From contig JAJYUB010000001.1 of NCBI GenBank assembly GCA_021792795.1, forward strand, positions 124,001 through 188,000: a DNA stretch of 64,000 nucleotides, given 5' to 3'. Each line of letters opens with the position of its first letter. Position 1 is the stretch's first letter. Under the pieces are notes generated by a model. The model did no database searches and was not told the origin of the DNA. It saw only the letters and a program-made list of their open reading frames with translations. The position numbers were made by a program, and so were the translations under genes. This document shows positions 25,412 through 34,982 of this stretch, one piece after another. This stretch comes from Acidobacteriota bacterium. GTDB lineage: Bacteria > Acidobacteriota > Terriglobia > Terriglobales > Acidobacteriaceae.

Positions 25412-25813
25412 TTACTCGCAGTTGATCATCCAGGGTACGCCGAAGGAATCGGTAAACATGGCGAACCGTTTCGCCCAAAATGTTTCCTGGATTGGCATCT
25501 GCACCGTTCCGTTGGCCGACAAGGCATGAAAGACGCGGTCTGCCTCGGCGATGTCTTTCAGATTGAGCGACACGGAAAAGCCCTGCGGTACTTGATATCG
25601 TCCGTCGGGTGCATCGGAGCCCATCAGCACTGTTTTCCCCATGGTCATTCGGGCGTGCATCACCTTATCTCGCCATTCAGGGGAGAAGTGTTTCTCCATC
25701 GGTGAACCGCCGTAGGTGTGTATTGCCTCGATTTTTCCGCCGAGATGCTGTTCGTAAAACTTGAACGCTGCCTCGCAATTGCCGTTGAAAAGTAAATATG
25801 GATTGAGTTCCAT
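25412..25813 (-). CDS. VOC-superfamily protein (PhnB-like)
   Basis: Vicinal-oxygen-chelate fold protein of the PhnB/YjdN type. The N-terminus NPYLLFNGNCEAAFKFYEQHLGG and the C-terminal FAMFTDSFGVPWMINCE are typical. Members are often annotated as glyoxalase or 3-demethylubiquinone methyltransferase-like, but catalytic function is generally unknown. It lies 42 nt downstream of the DoxX gene on the same strand, at the end of the HxlR/propeller/MoaD-like row. Confidence 0.82.
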   Translation of the reverse strand: MELNPYLLFNGNCEAAFKFYEQHLGGKIEAIHTYGGSPMEKHFSPEWRDKVMHARMTMGKTVLMGSDAPDGRYQVPQGFSVSLNLKDIAEADRVFHALSANGTVQMPIQETFWAKRFAMFTDSFGVPWMINCE

Positions 25814-25855
25814 GGTTCTCTCCAGGTGTGGCGAAGATATGAATGCGGACGGGAT

Positions 25856-26242
25856 TTATTTCTCAACCGCCTTCTGGACAAGTAAGGGCGCAAAATAGGC
25901 GCGCAATCTCCAAACTAAAATCAGCCAGAGAATGGACGCGAACAGGCCGGGCGGCAAACCGCTGGGCTGCATGGTGATATGGAAAACAAGAATGTTGTAG
26001 AGCACGGGCGCCAACAGCGCCAGCGCCAGCGGTACGAACCGGTTGACCAACAGCAGCGCGCCGGCAATCACTTGAACGACAGCAACGAAATAGACGAAGT
26101 GGCTGGCCACGAGCGTGCTAAGAAAGGTTCCAGCCAAGCCTGGGGGCAGCGGCGCGTGCATAAAGTTCAGAAATCCATTCAGGCCGAAGACAAAGAACAT
26201 CAGGCCGAGTAGGATGCGTGCAAGGATCGAGACAATTTTCAT
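25856..26242 (-). CDS. DoxX-family membrane protein
   Basis: Small four-helix inner-membrane protein (128 residues). From the ATG at 26242 it begins MKIVSILARILLGLMFFVFGLNGF, the standard DoxX opening, and contains VQVIAGALLLVNRFVPLAL. GGAGAGCTCGA precedes the ATG. Proteins of this family have been linked with thiol-redox and oxidative stress homeostasis. Its gene is just upstream of the VOC gene and 125 nt downstream of the MoaD-like gene. Confidence 0.82.
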   Translation of the reverse strand: MKIVSILARILLGLMFFVFGLNGFLNFMHAPLPPGLAGTFLSTLVASHFVYFVAVVQVIAGALLLVNRFVPLALALLAPVLYNILVFHITMQPSGLPPGLFASILWLILVWRLRAYFAPLLVQKAVEK

Positions 26243-26367
26243 TCGAGCTCTCCATTTGGTTCTGGCGAATTTGCCGTCCGCGAAGTAGTGTGGTCCTTGC
26301 TGAGGCAGACTTGATGATGTTCGCAAATCGTACATTGATGCAAGGAATTTCGCGCCAGGCCAGATAA

Positions 26368-26673
26368 TTATCCGCCGGCGATGGCACCCAGGACAATCAA
26401 CGGTTCCTTTCCTGATACCACGGCCTCCGGCAATGGAGCGTCCGGGGGCTCATGCGACAGGTCCTCCTGGCAGGCGAAAAATCGCAGGAACGGCCGACGC
26501 TGGTGCGTGACCTGGTCGCGAATGGTCCCGCGCAACATGGGATAGCGGGCCTCCAGCGCGGCCAGCGCGGAACGCAGCGTGACAGCGCCGTCAATTTCCA
26601 GCGCGACCTCGCGGCCAACACCTGCCAGCGTCCGCAAATGGGCGGGCAACTCGATTCGGACCGTCGCCGTCAT
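26368..26673 (-). CDS. MoaD/ThiS-family small protein ending in Gly-Gly
   Basis: A 101-residue beta-grasp (ubiquitin-like) protein. The N-terminal part ([24 protein letters not shown]) and the [15 protein letters not shown] helix match the MoaD/ThiS pattern, and the C-terminus ends [11 protein letters not shown] with the free diglycine that is adenylated and thiocarboxylated in sulfur carriers. Its ATG overlaps the stop of the propeller gene (ATGA at 26673-26670), so they are translationally coupled. No activating MoeB/ThiF, MoaE or thiamin gene is in the window. It may be a sulfur donor for a specialised reaction rather than for molybdopterin or thiamin. Confidence 0.78.
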   Translation of the reverse strand: MTATVRIELPAHLRTLAGVGREVALEIDGAVTLRSALAALEARYPMLRGTIRDQVTHQRRPFLRFFACQEDLSHEPPDAPLPEAVVSGKEPLIVLGAIAGG

Positions 26674-27785
26674 CGCAACGTCTGGACCTCGACTGAGAGC
26701 ACCGCGGGAAGGTCGCGCACAATCGGATTCCAACTGTCGCCGGCATCGGCGGAACAGTACACCTGACCGCCCGTCGTGCCGAAGTAGATGCCGCAGTCGT
26801 CCAGCGAGTCGACAGACATCGCGTCGCGCAGCACGTTCACATAGCAATCCTTCTGCGGAAGGCCCTTGGTCATTGCCTCCCATTCGTTGCCGCCGGTGCG
26901 GCTGCGATGCACTTGCAGCTTGCCGTCGATCGGATAATGCTCCGAATCGCTCTTGATCGGGACCACGTAGAGCGTCTCCGGTTCATGCGCATGCACGTCG
27001 ATCGCGAATCCAAAGTCCGTGGGCAGATTTCCGCTGACCTCCTGCCAGGAGTCGCCGCCGTTGTCGCTGCGCATTACGTCCCAGTGTTTCTGCATGAACA
27101 ACACGTTCGGGCGCGAGGGGTGCATCGCAATGTGATGCACGCAGTGTCCCACCTCGGCATTCGGATCGGGAATGTACTGCGAATGCAGCCCACGGTTGAT
27201 GGGTCGCCAGGTCTCGCCGCCGTCGTCCGTGCGAAACGCGCCTGCGGCAGAGATCGCAATGTAAATGCGTTTAGGACTGGCAGGATCAAGCAGGATTGTG
27301 TGCAGGCAGAGGCCGCCGGCGCCGGGTTGCCAGCGCGGGCCGGTGCCGTGTTTGCGGAGTCCAGAAAGCTCCTGCCAGGACTGTGCCCCGTCGGTGGAGC
27401 GGAACAGCGCGCCATCTTCCACCCCGGCGTATACGGTGTCCGGATCGGTCAGCGATGGTTCCAGATGCCACACTCGCTTGAACTCCCATGGATGCGGCGT
27501 GCCGTCGTACCACTGATGCGTACCGGGAATGCCGTCGTAGACAAACTTGTTATCGACCGGCTCCCAGGTTTTGCCGCCGTCGTTGGAGCGCTGAATCAAC
27601 TGGCCGAACCAGCCGCTGGTTTGCGACGCATACACGCGATTGGGATCGGCAGGCGACCCCTTCAGGTGATACATCTCCCAGCCGCCAAAATGCGGGCCAC
27701 TGACATCCCAATTCTTGCGCTTGCCATCCGCCGTCAAAATAAACGCACCTTTTTTCGTGCCCACCAATACGCGTACACTGCTCAT
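26670..27785 (-). CDS. BNR/Ycf48-like beta-propeller protein
   Basis: A 371-residue repeat protein. It has at least five Asp-box (BNR) motifs of the type S.DGG.TW, for example [42 protein letters not shown] and [10 protein letters not shown]. This predicts a six- or seven-bladed sialidase/Ycf48-type propeller. No signal peptide is seen, so it is probably cytoplasmic, unlike most bacterial BNR proteins. Catalytic residues of sialidases are not evident, so a binding or scaffold role is more likely. It is coupled by 4-nt ATGA overlaps to HxlR before and the MoaD-like gene after. Confidence 0.8.
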   Translation of the reverse strand: MSSVRVLVGTKKGAFILTADGKRKNWDVSGPHFGGWEMYHLKGSPADPNRVYASQTSGWFGQLIQRSNDGGKTWEPVDNKFVYDGIPGTHQWYDGTPHPWEFKRVWHLEPSLTDPDTVYAGVEDGALFRSTDGAQSWQELSGLRKHGTGPRWQPGAGGLCLHTILLDPASPKRIYIAISAAGAFRTDDGGETWRPINRGLHSQYIPDPNAEVGHCVHHIAMHPSRPNVLFMQKHWDVMRSDNGGDSWQEVSGNLPTDFGFAIDVHAHEPETLYVVPIKSDSEHYPIDGKLQVHRSRTGGNEWEAMTKGLPQKDCYVNVLRDAMSVDSLDDCGIYFGTTGGQVYCSADAGDSWNPIVRDLPAVLSVEVQTLR

Positions 27786-28276
27786 CCTTTTCTCCTTTCA
27801 TTGCTCCGGGTTGAAGTATCTTGCGGTATTTCGTCAAAGCGGGGAATCAGGGGCGTCGAATCCCGTTCCCGCCATCGTCTTCGAGTTTCGGCGAGAACTT
27901 GGTCGCGTCCTTTTTCCATCTGGTCGATCAACCCGCATGGCGCCGCGGTCGCTTCATACTTTGCGCCCCAGATCAGCATCTCCAGCATGACGGGCGCGAG
28001 ATCGATGCCTTTCTGCGTTAGCCGGTAGTTGACTCGCCGCGCATCGGTCTCATTCGGCTCGGTCATCAAAATGCCCGCGGCTTCCAGGGTTTTCAGCCGG
28101 CCAGCGAGGATGTTCGAGGAAATGCCTTCGCCGGACCCTTGAAACTCCTTGAAGGTGCGATAGCCGCGCACCATCATGTCGCGGACAATCAGTAGGGACC
28201 AGCGATCTCCAAACTGCTCCAGAGACATGCTGACGGGGCAGCCGGATCGAGGTCTCGATTTTGATCTTTCAGGCAT
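27782..28276 (-). CDS. HxlR-family transcriptional regulator
   Basis: Winged-helix regulator of the HxlR (DUF24) family, many of which sense electrophiles or oxidants through a cysteine near the N-terminus. Here [23 protein letters not shown] holds that conserved Cys (about residue 13). The DNA-binding part is [24 protein letters not shown], with the wing near [13 protein letters not shown]. It is longer (164) than usual because of a charged C-terminal tail. It is first in the operon with the propeller and MoaD-like genes, and two matching palindromes lie just upstream of its ATG. Confidence 0.88.
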   Translation of the reverse strand: MPERSKSRPRSGCPVSMSLEQFGDRWSLLIVRDMMVRGYRTFKEFQGSGEGISSNILAGRLKTLEAAGILMTEPNETDARRVNYRLTQKGIDLAPVMLEMLIWGAKYEATAAPCGLIDQMEKGRDQVLAETRRRWRERDSTPLIPRFDEIPQDTSTRSNERRKG

Positions 28277-28291
28277 GGGGGTATGCCGTCT

Positions 28292-28318
28292 ATGTTACTT
28301 GCAAAAGGCAAGTAACAT
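28292..28318. promoter_or_regulatory. HxlR-type operator 1
   Basis: A perfect inverted repeat of 11 bp (ATGTTACTTGC and its complement) with a 5-nt spacer. The core is ACTTG-N7-CAAGT. It lies 16 nt upstream of the HxlR start. Palindromes of this form are the known type of binding site for HxlR/YodB regulators, so autoregulation is likely. Confidence 0.65.
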
Positions 28319-28334
28319 GCAGAAATTAACAGAA

Positions 28335-28355
28335 TCACTTGCGAAATACAAGTGA
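28335..28355. promoter_or_regulatory. HxlR-type operator 2
   Basis: TCACTTG and CAAGTGA with a 7-nt spacer, sharing the ACTTG-N7-CAAGT core with operator 1 and centred 40 nt away, close to four helical turns. The two sites are between HxlR and the divergent DUF4136 gene. Confidence 0.55.
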
Positions 28356-28563
28356 ATAACGCTTGAATTTTCGACAGAAAACCCCTTGGTTCGGTTGTTT
28401 GAGGCGGAGACGCAGGGATGCCGATTTTGTCCGCCAGCAACCTAAAAAGCGCGGGCTTCGTCCAACTGAGTGTTCGGACGCGGGAAATACAAATTTATTG
28501 AAGTCTCTCGCGATCCAATCGTTTGGCCTTAAAAGAACAGTTTTCATGAAAAGGAGAAAGTTC

Positions 28564-29148
28564 GTGAGAAAGTTTTCGTGTCGTCGCTCCATATTTCCGT
28601 TTGCATTGGCTGTTACCGCGCTGCTTGCCCTTCCAGCCATCCTGCAAGCGCAGTCCGTTCGAGTCAACTGGGCCAAAACAGCCTCATTCGCAAGCGATAA
28701 AACGTATGCATGGATTCCCAGCAAGGACACGAACCATCCCTTTTACCGCCAGTATGTCGGGCAATTTGTGCGGGCGGACCTTGCCAAAAAGGGGCTGCGA
28801 GAGGTTTCCGCCTCGCAGTCGCCCGATTTGCTGGTGACCTATCACTTCCTGACCCAGGAGACCGAAGACCTACAAACGAATGGCTACGGCTACGGTGGTG
28901 GCGGATGGGGCGGTTGGGGTTGGGGCATGGGAATGGGCATGGGTGGGATGGGCATTGAAGATACCACAACCACTGAAGTGCCGGTGACCATGGGAGTCCT
29001 GACGGTGGACATGATCGACGCAAAGACAAAAACAATCATCTGGCGGGGGCAGGCGACGGAAGACAATGTATTGAAGAGCACGAAGGGTGAAGAGAAAAAG
29101 GTCAGAAGCGCCGTTGATAAGATGCTCGACCATTTCCCACCCAAATAG
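28564..29148 (+). CDS. DUF4136 exported protein
   Basis: Predicted envelope protein with a DUF4136 domain. From the GTG at 28564 (AAGGAGA ribosome binding site 7 nt upstream) the protein starts MRKFSCRRS, with a signal peptide ending LPAILQAQS. The domain has SVRVNWAKTASFASDKTYAW, DLLVTYHF and a C-terminal IIWRGQATEDNV segment. A stretch near residues 105-125 is extremely rich in Gly, Trp, Tyr and Met. Function of DUF4136 is unknown. It is divergent from the HxlR operon and may share its operators. Confidence 0.78.
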   Translation: MRKFSCRRSIFPFALAVTALLALPAILQAQSVRVNWAKTASFASDKTYAWIPSKDTNHPFYRQYVGQFVRADLAKKGLREVSASQSPDLLVTYHFLTQETEDLQTNGYGYGGGGWGGWGWGMGMGMGGMGIEDTTTTEVPVTMGVLTVDMIDAKTKTIIWRGQATEDNVLKSTKGEEKKVRSAVDKMLDHFPPK

Positions 29149-29207
29149 GCGTAGATTCACTGAATTGCGTGAACATCGAGCAGTCGCGCGATCCAGGTCG
29201 CCCAACG

Positions 29208-29247
29208 AACAGGCAAGCTGCGGGCTTCGGTCCACAGCTTGCCTGTT
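29208..29247. terminator. Strong hairpin between convergent genes
   Basis: Perfect 13-bp inverted repeat (AACAGGCAAGCTG and its complement) with a 14-nt loop, between the stops of the DUF4136 gene (+) and the DUF2892 gene (-). It ends with TTT on the plus strand, so it can serve both genes. Confidence 0.7.
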
Positions 29248-29268
29248 TGCCAAGCGATGCTGCGCGAG

Positions 29269-29466
29269 CTACTTCTGCTGTAGAGGGCAAGTACGTATGT
29301 GCAGCAGGGCATAACCGGGACAGATGCCCACCAACCCCGTGATCAGCGGGGCCAGGCCAATCAATCCGAACCAGTGGGCCGGGCCGTGCAATAAAAACAG
29401 CAGGCTCAAAATACCAAGTCCAACGATGACTCGAATGACTCGATCCGCCAACCCTTCATTTTTCAT
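29269..29466 (-). CDS. DUF2892 (YgaP-like) membrane protein
   Basis: A 65-residue inner-membrane protein beginning MKNEGLADRVIRVIVGLGIL, with two helices and a conserved GLVGICPGYALLHIRTC end, which is the DUF2892 pattern. The Cys pair (GICPGY and RTC) is typical. The GGGAGGA ribosome binding site supports the ATG at 29466. It is close to the end of the mutase small-subunit gene (38 nt after it) on the same strand. Confidence 0.82.
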   Translation of the reverse strand: MKNEGLADRVIRVIVGLGILSLLFLLHGPAHWFGLIGLAPLITGLVGICPGYALLHIRTCPLQQK

Positions 29467-29504
29467 TGTGTTCCTCCCATAGAAACGTTGTTCGCGCACG
29501 CCCG

Positions 29505-29945
29505 TTAGGCGGCGAGGCCGCGCGGCTTGACGTGGGCGCGAATAAAATCCACCGTGGTTTCCAGCGGGGTGCCGGGGCCGAAGATGGCGGCGACCCCTTG
29601 CTGCTTGAGGAATTCGATGTCCTGCGCGGGAATGGTGCCGCCGAGGACGACGAGGATGTCGTCGGCGCCGCGCTCTTTCAGCAGCGCCATCAAGCGCGGG
29701 ACGATGGCGTTGTGCGCGCCGGAAAGAATACTCAAGCCGATGCACTGCACATCTTCCTGGATGGAAGCGTTCACGATCATTTCCGGCGTCTGGCGCAGGC
29801 CGGTGTAGATGACTTCCATGCCGGCATCGCGCAGCGCGCGCGCGATGACCTTGGCGCCGCGGTCATGGCCGTCCAGGCCGGGCTTGGCGACCAGCACGCG
29901 GATTGGGAATTTATTTTGCTGCGCGACTCGGGGCTCGGTTGTCAA
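29505..29945 (-). CDS. Methylmalonyl-CoA mutase, B12-binding subunit
   Basis: Cobalamin-binding subunit for the methylmalonyl-CoA mutase whose catalytic chain is encoded 21 nt upstream. The base-off/His-on motif DGHDRG (DxHxxG) is present, followed by GLSILSGAH and [10 protein letters not shown], the standard contacts with the nucleotide loop. At 146 residues it contains only the B12 domain. Together with the large subunit it interconverts succinyl-CoA and methylmalonyl-CoA for propionate or odd-chain metabolism. Confidence 0.92.
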   Translation of the reverse strand: MTTEPRVAQQNKFPIRVLVAKPGLDGHDRGAKVIARALRDAGMEVIYTGLRQTPEMIVNASIQEDVQCIGLSILSGAHNAIVPRLMALLKERGADDILVVLGGTIPAQDIEFLKQQGVAAIFGPGTPLETTVDFIRAHVKPRGLAA

Positions 29946-29966
29946 AGGGTTCCTCGCGGAATTCTG

Positions 29967-31763
<1,797 letters not shown>

Positions 31764-31900
31764 ACGGTACCCCTACAGGCTTTGGCGAGCTGGGAAGAAC
31801 CCTTCAGCATAGGGTATTGCACGCGGGACAGGCAAACCGGGGAGGTTGCATCGAAGCGGAAAAAGTCGGATGGAAAGGCGACAAAACGAGCGAAGGCAAC

Positions 31901-31940
31901 AGACCCAGGTTAGCTGCGCGAACCGGGGGCACCCGGCGTA
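31901..31940 (+). repeat. REP-like hairpin repeat
   Basis: CCCAGGTTAGC followed by a near-palindromic partner (AACCGGGG) and GCACCCGGCG. The same unit occurs inverted at 32788-32830 and direct at 33340-33400, on either side of the REP-associated transposase gene. The left flank (GGCAACAGACCCAGG) is also shared with the copy at 33340. It lies in the promoter region of the beta-barrel gene. Confidence 0.6.
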
Positions 31941-31950
31941 TAGCCAAGAA

Positions 31951-31956
31951 TATAAT
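31951..31956 (+). promoter_or_regulatory. -10 element for beta-barrel gene
   Basis: TATAAT, 32 nt before the beta-barrel protein ATG. The -35 position falls on the edge of the REP-like repeat and shows no consensus hexamer. Confidence 0.35.
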
Positions 31957-31987
31957 TGAGGCGAACGGTTTCTAAAGAGGTCGCTTC

Positions 31988-32677
31988 ATGGGCAAACTCT
32001 TCAGCCGGGTCCTTGTTTCGGGGTTCGCATTGCTTCTATTCGGTTCGCTGCAAGGATGGGCGCAGACCGATGTGGCCGTCAGCGCGTATGGCGCATTCAA
32101 TCAATCGACCAGTGGAAATGGCACGGTGCAAAGCCCGTCGAACCAGGCCGGGTTCCTGATCGAGGCACGACATATCAGAAACCCCCTGGTCGGTTATGAA
32201 GCGACGTATGCATACAACCGCGCCAATCAGGCGTATTCCTCCCAATCCTTCCCTACGTGTCCCTCAGCCGTCTGCGGCGGAACGACGACAAAGACGGCGG
32301 CCATTCCGGCCAATGCGCACGAGTTCACCGCGGATTGGGTGGCCTCGCTCAAGCTGGCCAATCTCAAGCCCTTTGCTCTCGCCGGTGGTGGACTACTCGT
32401 CAATGTGCCCAGCGGCGGCACCTTGACCACGGTCACTTGTGGCCAGTTCAACCCACTTTGTCTTCAATCCACCACCAACGCTCCCACAAATACCGCAACC
32501 AAAGCGGTCTTCGTCTACGGCGCTGGCGTGGACTGGACATTGCTCCCACGCCTGGGCCTGCGTTTTCAGTACCGCGGCAACCTATACAAGGCCCCGGCCC
32601 TGACAACAGCCTTTTCCTCGACAGACAGTTTTACTCACACGGCGGAGCCGATGTTGGGAGCATTTTTCCGGTTCTGA
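31988..32677 (+). CDS. Outer-membrane beta-barrel protein
   Basis: A 229-residue exported protein with a signal peptide ending in LQGWAQT. The mature part alternates short amphipathic strands, with a Gly/Asn/Thr-rich composition. The last residue is Phe in GAFFRF, the typical signal for outer-membrane barrel assembly. Two cysteine pairs (FPTCPSAVCGG and VTCGQFNPLC) could form disulfides. Size fits an eight-stranded OmpW/OmpA-like barrel. Function is not evident. Confidence 0.7.
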   Translation: MGKLFSRVLVSGFALLLFGSLQGWAQTDVAVSAYGAFNQSTSGNGTVQSPSNQAGFLIEARHIRNPLVGYEATYAYNRANQAYSSQSFPTCPSAVCGGTTTKTAAIPANAHEFTADWVASLKLANLKPFALAGGGLLVNVPSGGTLTTVTCGQFNPLCLQSTTNAPTNTATKAVFVYGAGVDWTLLPRLGLRFQYRGNLYKAPALTTAFSSTDSFTHTAEPMLGAFFRF

Positions 32678-32787
32678 CTGGATGGACGCTTTGCCGGGCA
32701 TCCCTGGAAAAAAGACGAAAGCATTGCCCATGCAGAATTGTCCTACGTGAAGCGATCCGCCGTACTCTGGATTCCGGTCCTGTCGCC

Positions 32788-32830
32788 AGGCGCCGGGTGC
32801 CCCAGGTTCGCGAAGCTAACCTGGGTGTTT
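32788..32830 (-). repeat. REP-like hairpin, inverted copy upstream of RAYT
   Basis: CGCCGGGTGCCCCAGGTT then AACCTGGG with a 9-nt loop: perfect 8-bp stem. On the minus strand it matches the unit at 31901-31940. It lies 20 nt upstream of the transposase start. Confidence 0.65.
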
Positions 32831-32848
32831 TCTCTTATACTTCAAAAC

Positions 32849-33352
32849 ATGCCGTGGGGACTGGAGCGATATCAACAGGCAGGCGATCTGCACTTTGTCA
32901 CCTTCAGTTGCTATGGACGAGCGCCGTATCTTCGTTTGCAGGCGGCCCGCAACCTATTTGAAACTTCCCTGGAGAAAATGCGACAGCAATATGGATTCTT
33001 CATTGCAGGGTATGTAGTGATGCCCGAACATGTCCACCTGCTGTTAAGCGAACCACAAGAAAAGCCGTTGGCGCTGGCCTTGAAGGCAATCAAAGTGTCC
33101 GTTGCCAAGCAATCGCGAGAACGGCCTTTCAGGCAGCCTCGCTACTACGACTTCAATGTCTACACCGAGCGCAAGCGCATCGAGAAATTGAAGTACATGC
33201 ATCGCAATCCTGTGAAGCGTGGATTTGTCGAGAGGCCGGAGGACTGGCCATGGTCGAGCTTTCGGCATTATTCGACAGGAGAAGACGGGCTGGTTGAGAT
33301 TGAGTCGCAATGGACGGCGGCACGCAGGTCGAGGCAAACAGACCCAGGTTAG
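32849..33352 (+). CDS. REP-associated tyrosine transposase (RAYT)
   Basis: Domesticated Y1-HUH transposase of the IS200-like/RAYT family (TnpA-REP). From the ATG at 32849 it has 167 residues. The HUH site is H61-V-H63 in VMPEHVHLLL, and the family C-terminal signature LKYMHRNPVKRGFVERPEDWPWSSFRHY is intact; candidate catalytic tyrosines lie near residues 99-105. The last codons run into a REP copy. RAYTs act on REP hairpins in trans, and the inverted REP pair flanking this gene fits that. The gene has no frameshift and appears functional. Confidence 0.88.
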   Translation: MPWGLERYQQAGDLHFVTFSCYGRAPYLRLQAARNLFETSLEKMRQQYGFFIAGYVVMPEHVHLLLSEPQEKPLALALKAIKVSVAKQSRERPFRQPRYYDFNVYTERKRIEKLKYMHRNPVKRGFVERPEDWPWSSFRHYSTGEDGLVEIESQWTAARRSRQTDPG

Positions 33353-33400
33353 TCCGCCGTGGCGGACGAACCTGGGGCACCCGGCGGACGAGCCTGGGCA
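33340..33400 (+). repeat. REP-like hairpin(s) downstream of RAYT
   Basis: GACCCAGGTTAG opens a hairpin whose stem is extended by TCCGCC / GGCGGA before AACCTGGGGCACCCGG. A second half-unit (CGGACGAGCCTGGGCACCC) follows directly, making a BIME-like pair. It overlaps the end of the RAYT reading frame. Confidence 0.65.
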
Positions 33401-33469
33401 CCCACTGTCGTGTCTTGGAAACCTTCTCCGCGACATCGGTTTAACTCGCACATCCACCTTAATTCGCCC

Positions 33470-33497
33470 TTGACAAGTCGAGTCGATCTTATATCAT
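33470..33497 (+). promoter_or_regulatory. Sigma70-type promoter
   Basis: TTGACA (33470-33475) and TATCAT (33492-33497) with 16-nt spacing, about 130 nt upstream of the gene at 33627. The leader between them contains a small GGTTG/CAACC hairpin. Confidence 0.55.
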
Positions 33498-33626
33498 CGC
33501 CTCACCCCCCTAGCAACAAAGCCATCGCACATACAACTTTAGGTTGCATATCGCTGCTTCAACCAGGAGATCGATTGAAGATGTGCATGGAAATTCGTTG
33601 ATGAAAGTGCAAAAACGGAGGGTGCA

Positions 33627-34379
33627 ATGAAGAGCAAACATATTCCGATTTATTGTCTAGCGACCATGGCGTTGTTTTTCGCCACCAGTTTTATGCATGC
33701 TTCCACCTCGAAAGAAGCGCAGGAGGCGCTTAGCAAGGCGCTGTTGGGCAAAGATGCAAAGGCGCTGATCGATATGCCCGCCTACAAGGAAGGGATCGAC
33801 ATCTACTACACGCCGCCATCGAACAAGCGCACCGACGATCGCGGGATCGACCTGAAGGGCCTGACGAAGTGGCTGAAGGCCAAGGGCGTCGGCGTGGAAA
33901 AGGGCGAGGACGTCACTATTACCAACGTGAAGGTCGATAGCAGGATGATCGAGATCCACCTGGGCGGCGGCGGCGAAGGCAGACGCGGCAGCAACCATGC
34001 CAATAAGGTGAATGCGGGCTTCAAACGCGCTGGAGGTTCCCGCATCAATTTTCGCTATCAACGAGATCTGACTGACGCGGACCTACAAACGAGCAATTTT
34101 TTCAAGTTCATGGGTCGGGTTGTGGACGTGAGCGGGATCGAGACCCAATTGGACGTGAAGAAAATGCCCGCCGTCGACCAGGGTGCCATTGACAACCACA
34201 CCGTCATCAACGGCATGACCTACGAAATGGTGCTGTTGAGCTTTGGCGACCCGGAACAGAAAAAAGTAGAAGACAGCACCGGCAGTACCTTCAAAGAAAC
34301 CTGGTATTACCTGAAGGACGGACACCGCTGGATACTGCACTTTGAGAATGGCAAGGTGGCGCAAATCCAGACGTTCTGA
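33627..34379 (+). CDS. Secreted protein of unknown function
   Basis: A 250-residue protein with a signal peptide (MKSKHIPIYCLATMALFFATSFMHA). The mature part begins with an alpha-helical KEAQEALSKALLGKDAKALID segment. It then has mixed strands with a Gly-rich segment near residues 112-122 (HLGGGGEGRRG) and a late YEMVLLSFGDPEQKKVED, reminiscent of SmpA/OmlA-like sequences. The last 25 residues (TWYYLKDGHRWILHFENGKV) are typical of those small lipoprotein-assembly folds. A strong GGAGGGTGCA ribosome binding site precedes the ATG. No firm family. Confidence 0.65.
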   Translation: MKSKHIPIYCLATMALFFATSFMHASTSKEAQEALSKALLGKDAKALIDMPAYKEGIDIYYTPPSNKRTDDRGIDLKGLTKWLKAKGVGVEKGEDVTITNVKVDSRMIEIHLGGGGEGRRGSNHANKVNAGFKRAGGSRINFRYQRDLTDADLQTSNFFKFMGRVVDVSGIETQLDVKKMPAVDQGAIDNHTVINGMTYEMVLLSFGDPEQKKVEDSTGSTFKETWYYLKDGHRWILHFENGKVAQIQTF

Positions 34380-34487
34380 ATTGCGGGGTTCAATCCCATG
34401 TCTCAAGAGCGAGACCCTTCGACAAGCTCAGGGCAGGCTCTGGGGCACCCAGGTCCATGTTGCGCGAGCGAGTCAGCCGGAGTCGAT

Positions 34488-34982
34488 CTAATCCTTCCAG
34501 GCGCCGAGTTGTTTGCGCAACAGGACCAACTGGCCGAGGTGATAGCTGGTGTGGTCGCCCGCCAGCAGAATCTCTCGCAGGATGGTTTGGCCGTCTCCCC
34601 AGGGAATCTTTGCGGTGAGGTCGGTCCTAGGATCCTGGATTAGCTTGTCGAGAGCTTTTAAGTCCTTATGAACCGCAGCGACGGAATGGTCCCACGCCGA
34701 GGACGATTTGGGCGACTCTTCAGCAGGCCAATACCCGGCGGGCCACTCGGGCGCCTCATATTTTGGATTGGTACAAAACTCCAACAGATCATGCAGGGCG
34801 ATGCGAATATGTTCCAGCATCTGCCATGCATTGTGCGGCGAGCGCGCGGGCTTTTTGTCGAGCAGGGAAGCAGGCATTTCCTTCACTGCTGCATCGAGCG
34901 TGGCGTGGGCCTGGTCGCCTCGGAGAAATGCCGACAACTCCTGTCGAATGGAGCGGTCCTGCGTGGATGGATGGCCGGGCAT
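34488..34982 (-). CDS. DinB-family protein
   Basis: Four-helix-bundle protein of the DinB/YfiT superfamily. The chosen ATG at 34982 has AGGAG five nucleotides upstream; the frame is open to 35024. The conserved first metal histidine lies in NAWQMLEHIRIALHDLLEF, and the C-terminal pair in LLAGDHTSYHLGQLVLLRKQLG (HxxxH). Many members are thiol-dependent metalloenzymes (for example bacillithiol transferases), but the substrate here is unknown. Confidence 0.85.
   Translation of the reverse strand: MPGHPSTQDRSIRQELSAFLRGDQAHATLDAAVKEMPASLLDKKPARSPHNAWQMLEHIRIALHDLLEFCTNPKYEAPEWPAGYWPAEESPKSSSAWDHSVAAVHKDLKALDKLIQDPRTDLTAKIPWGDGQTILREILLAGDHTSYHLGQLVLLRKQLGAWKD

Noticed and set aside
34427-34456. 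CCCTTCGACAAGCTCAGGG hairpin and GGGGCACCCAGG near the DinB gene
   Set aside because: Resembles both the REP-like and the MITE-like repeats in small parts but is too short to assign to either.
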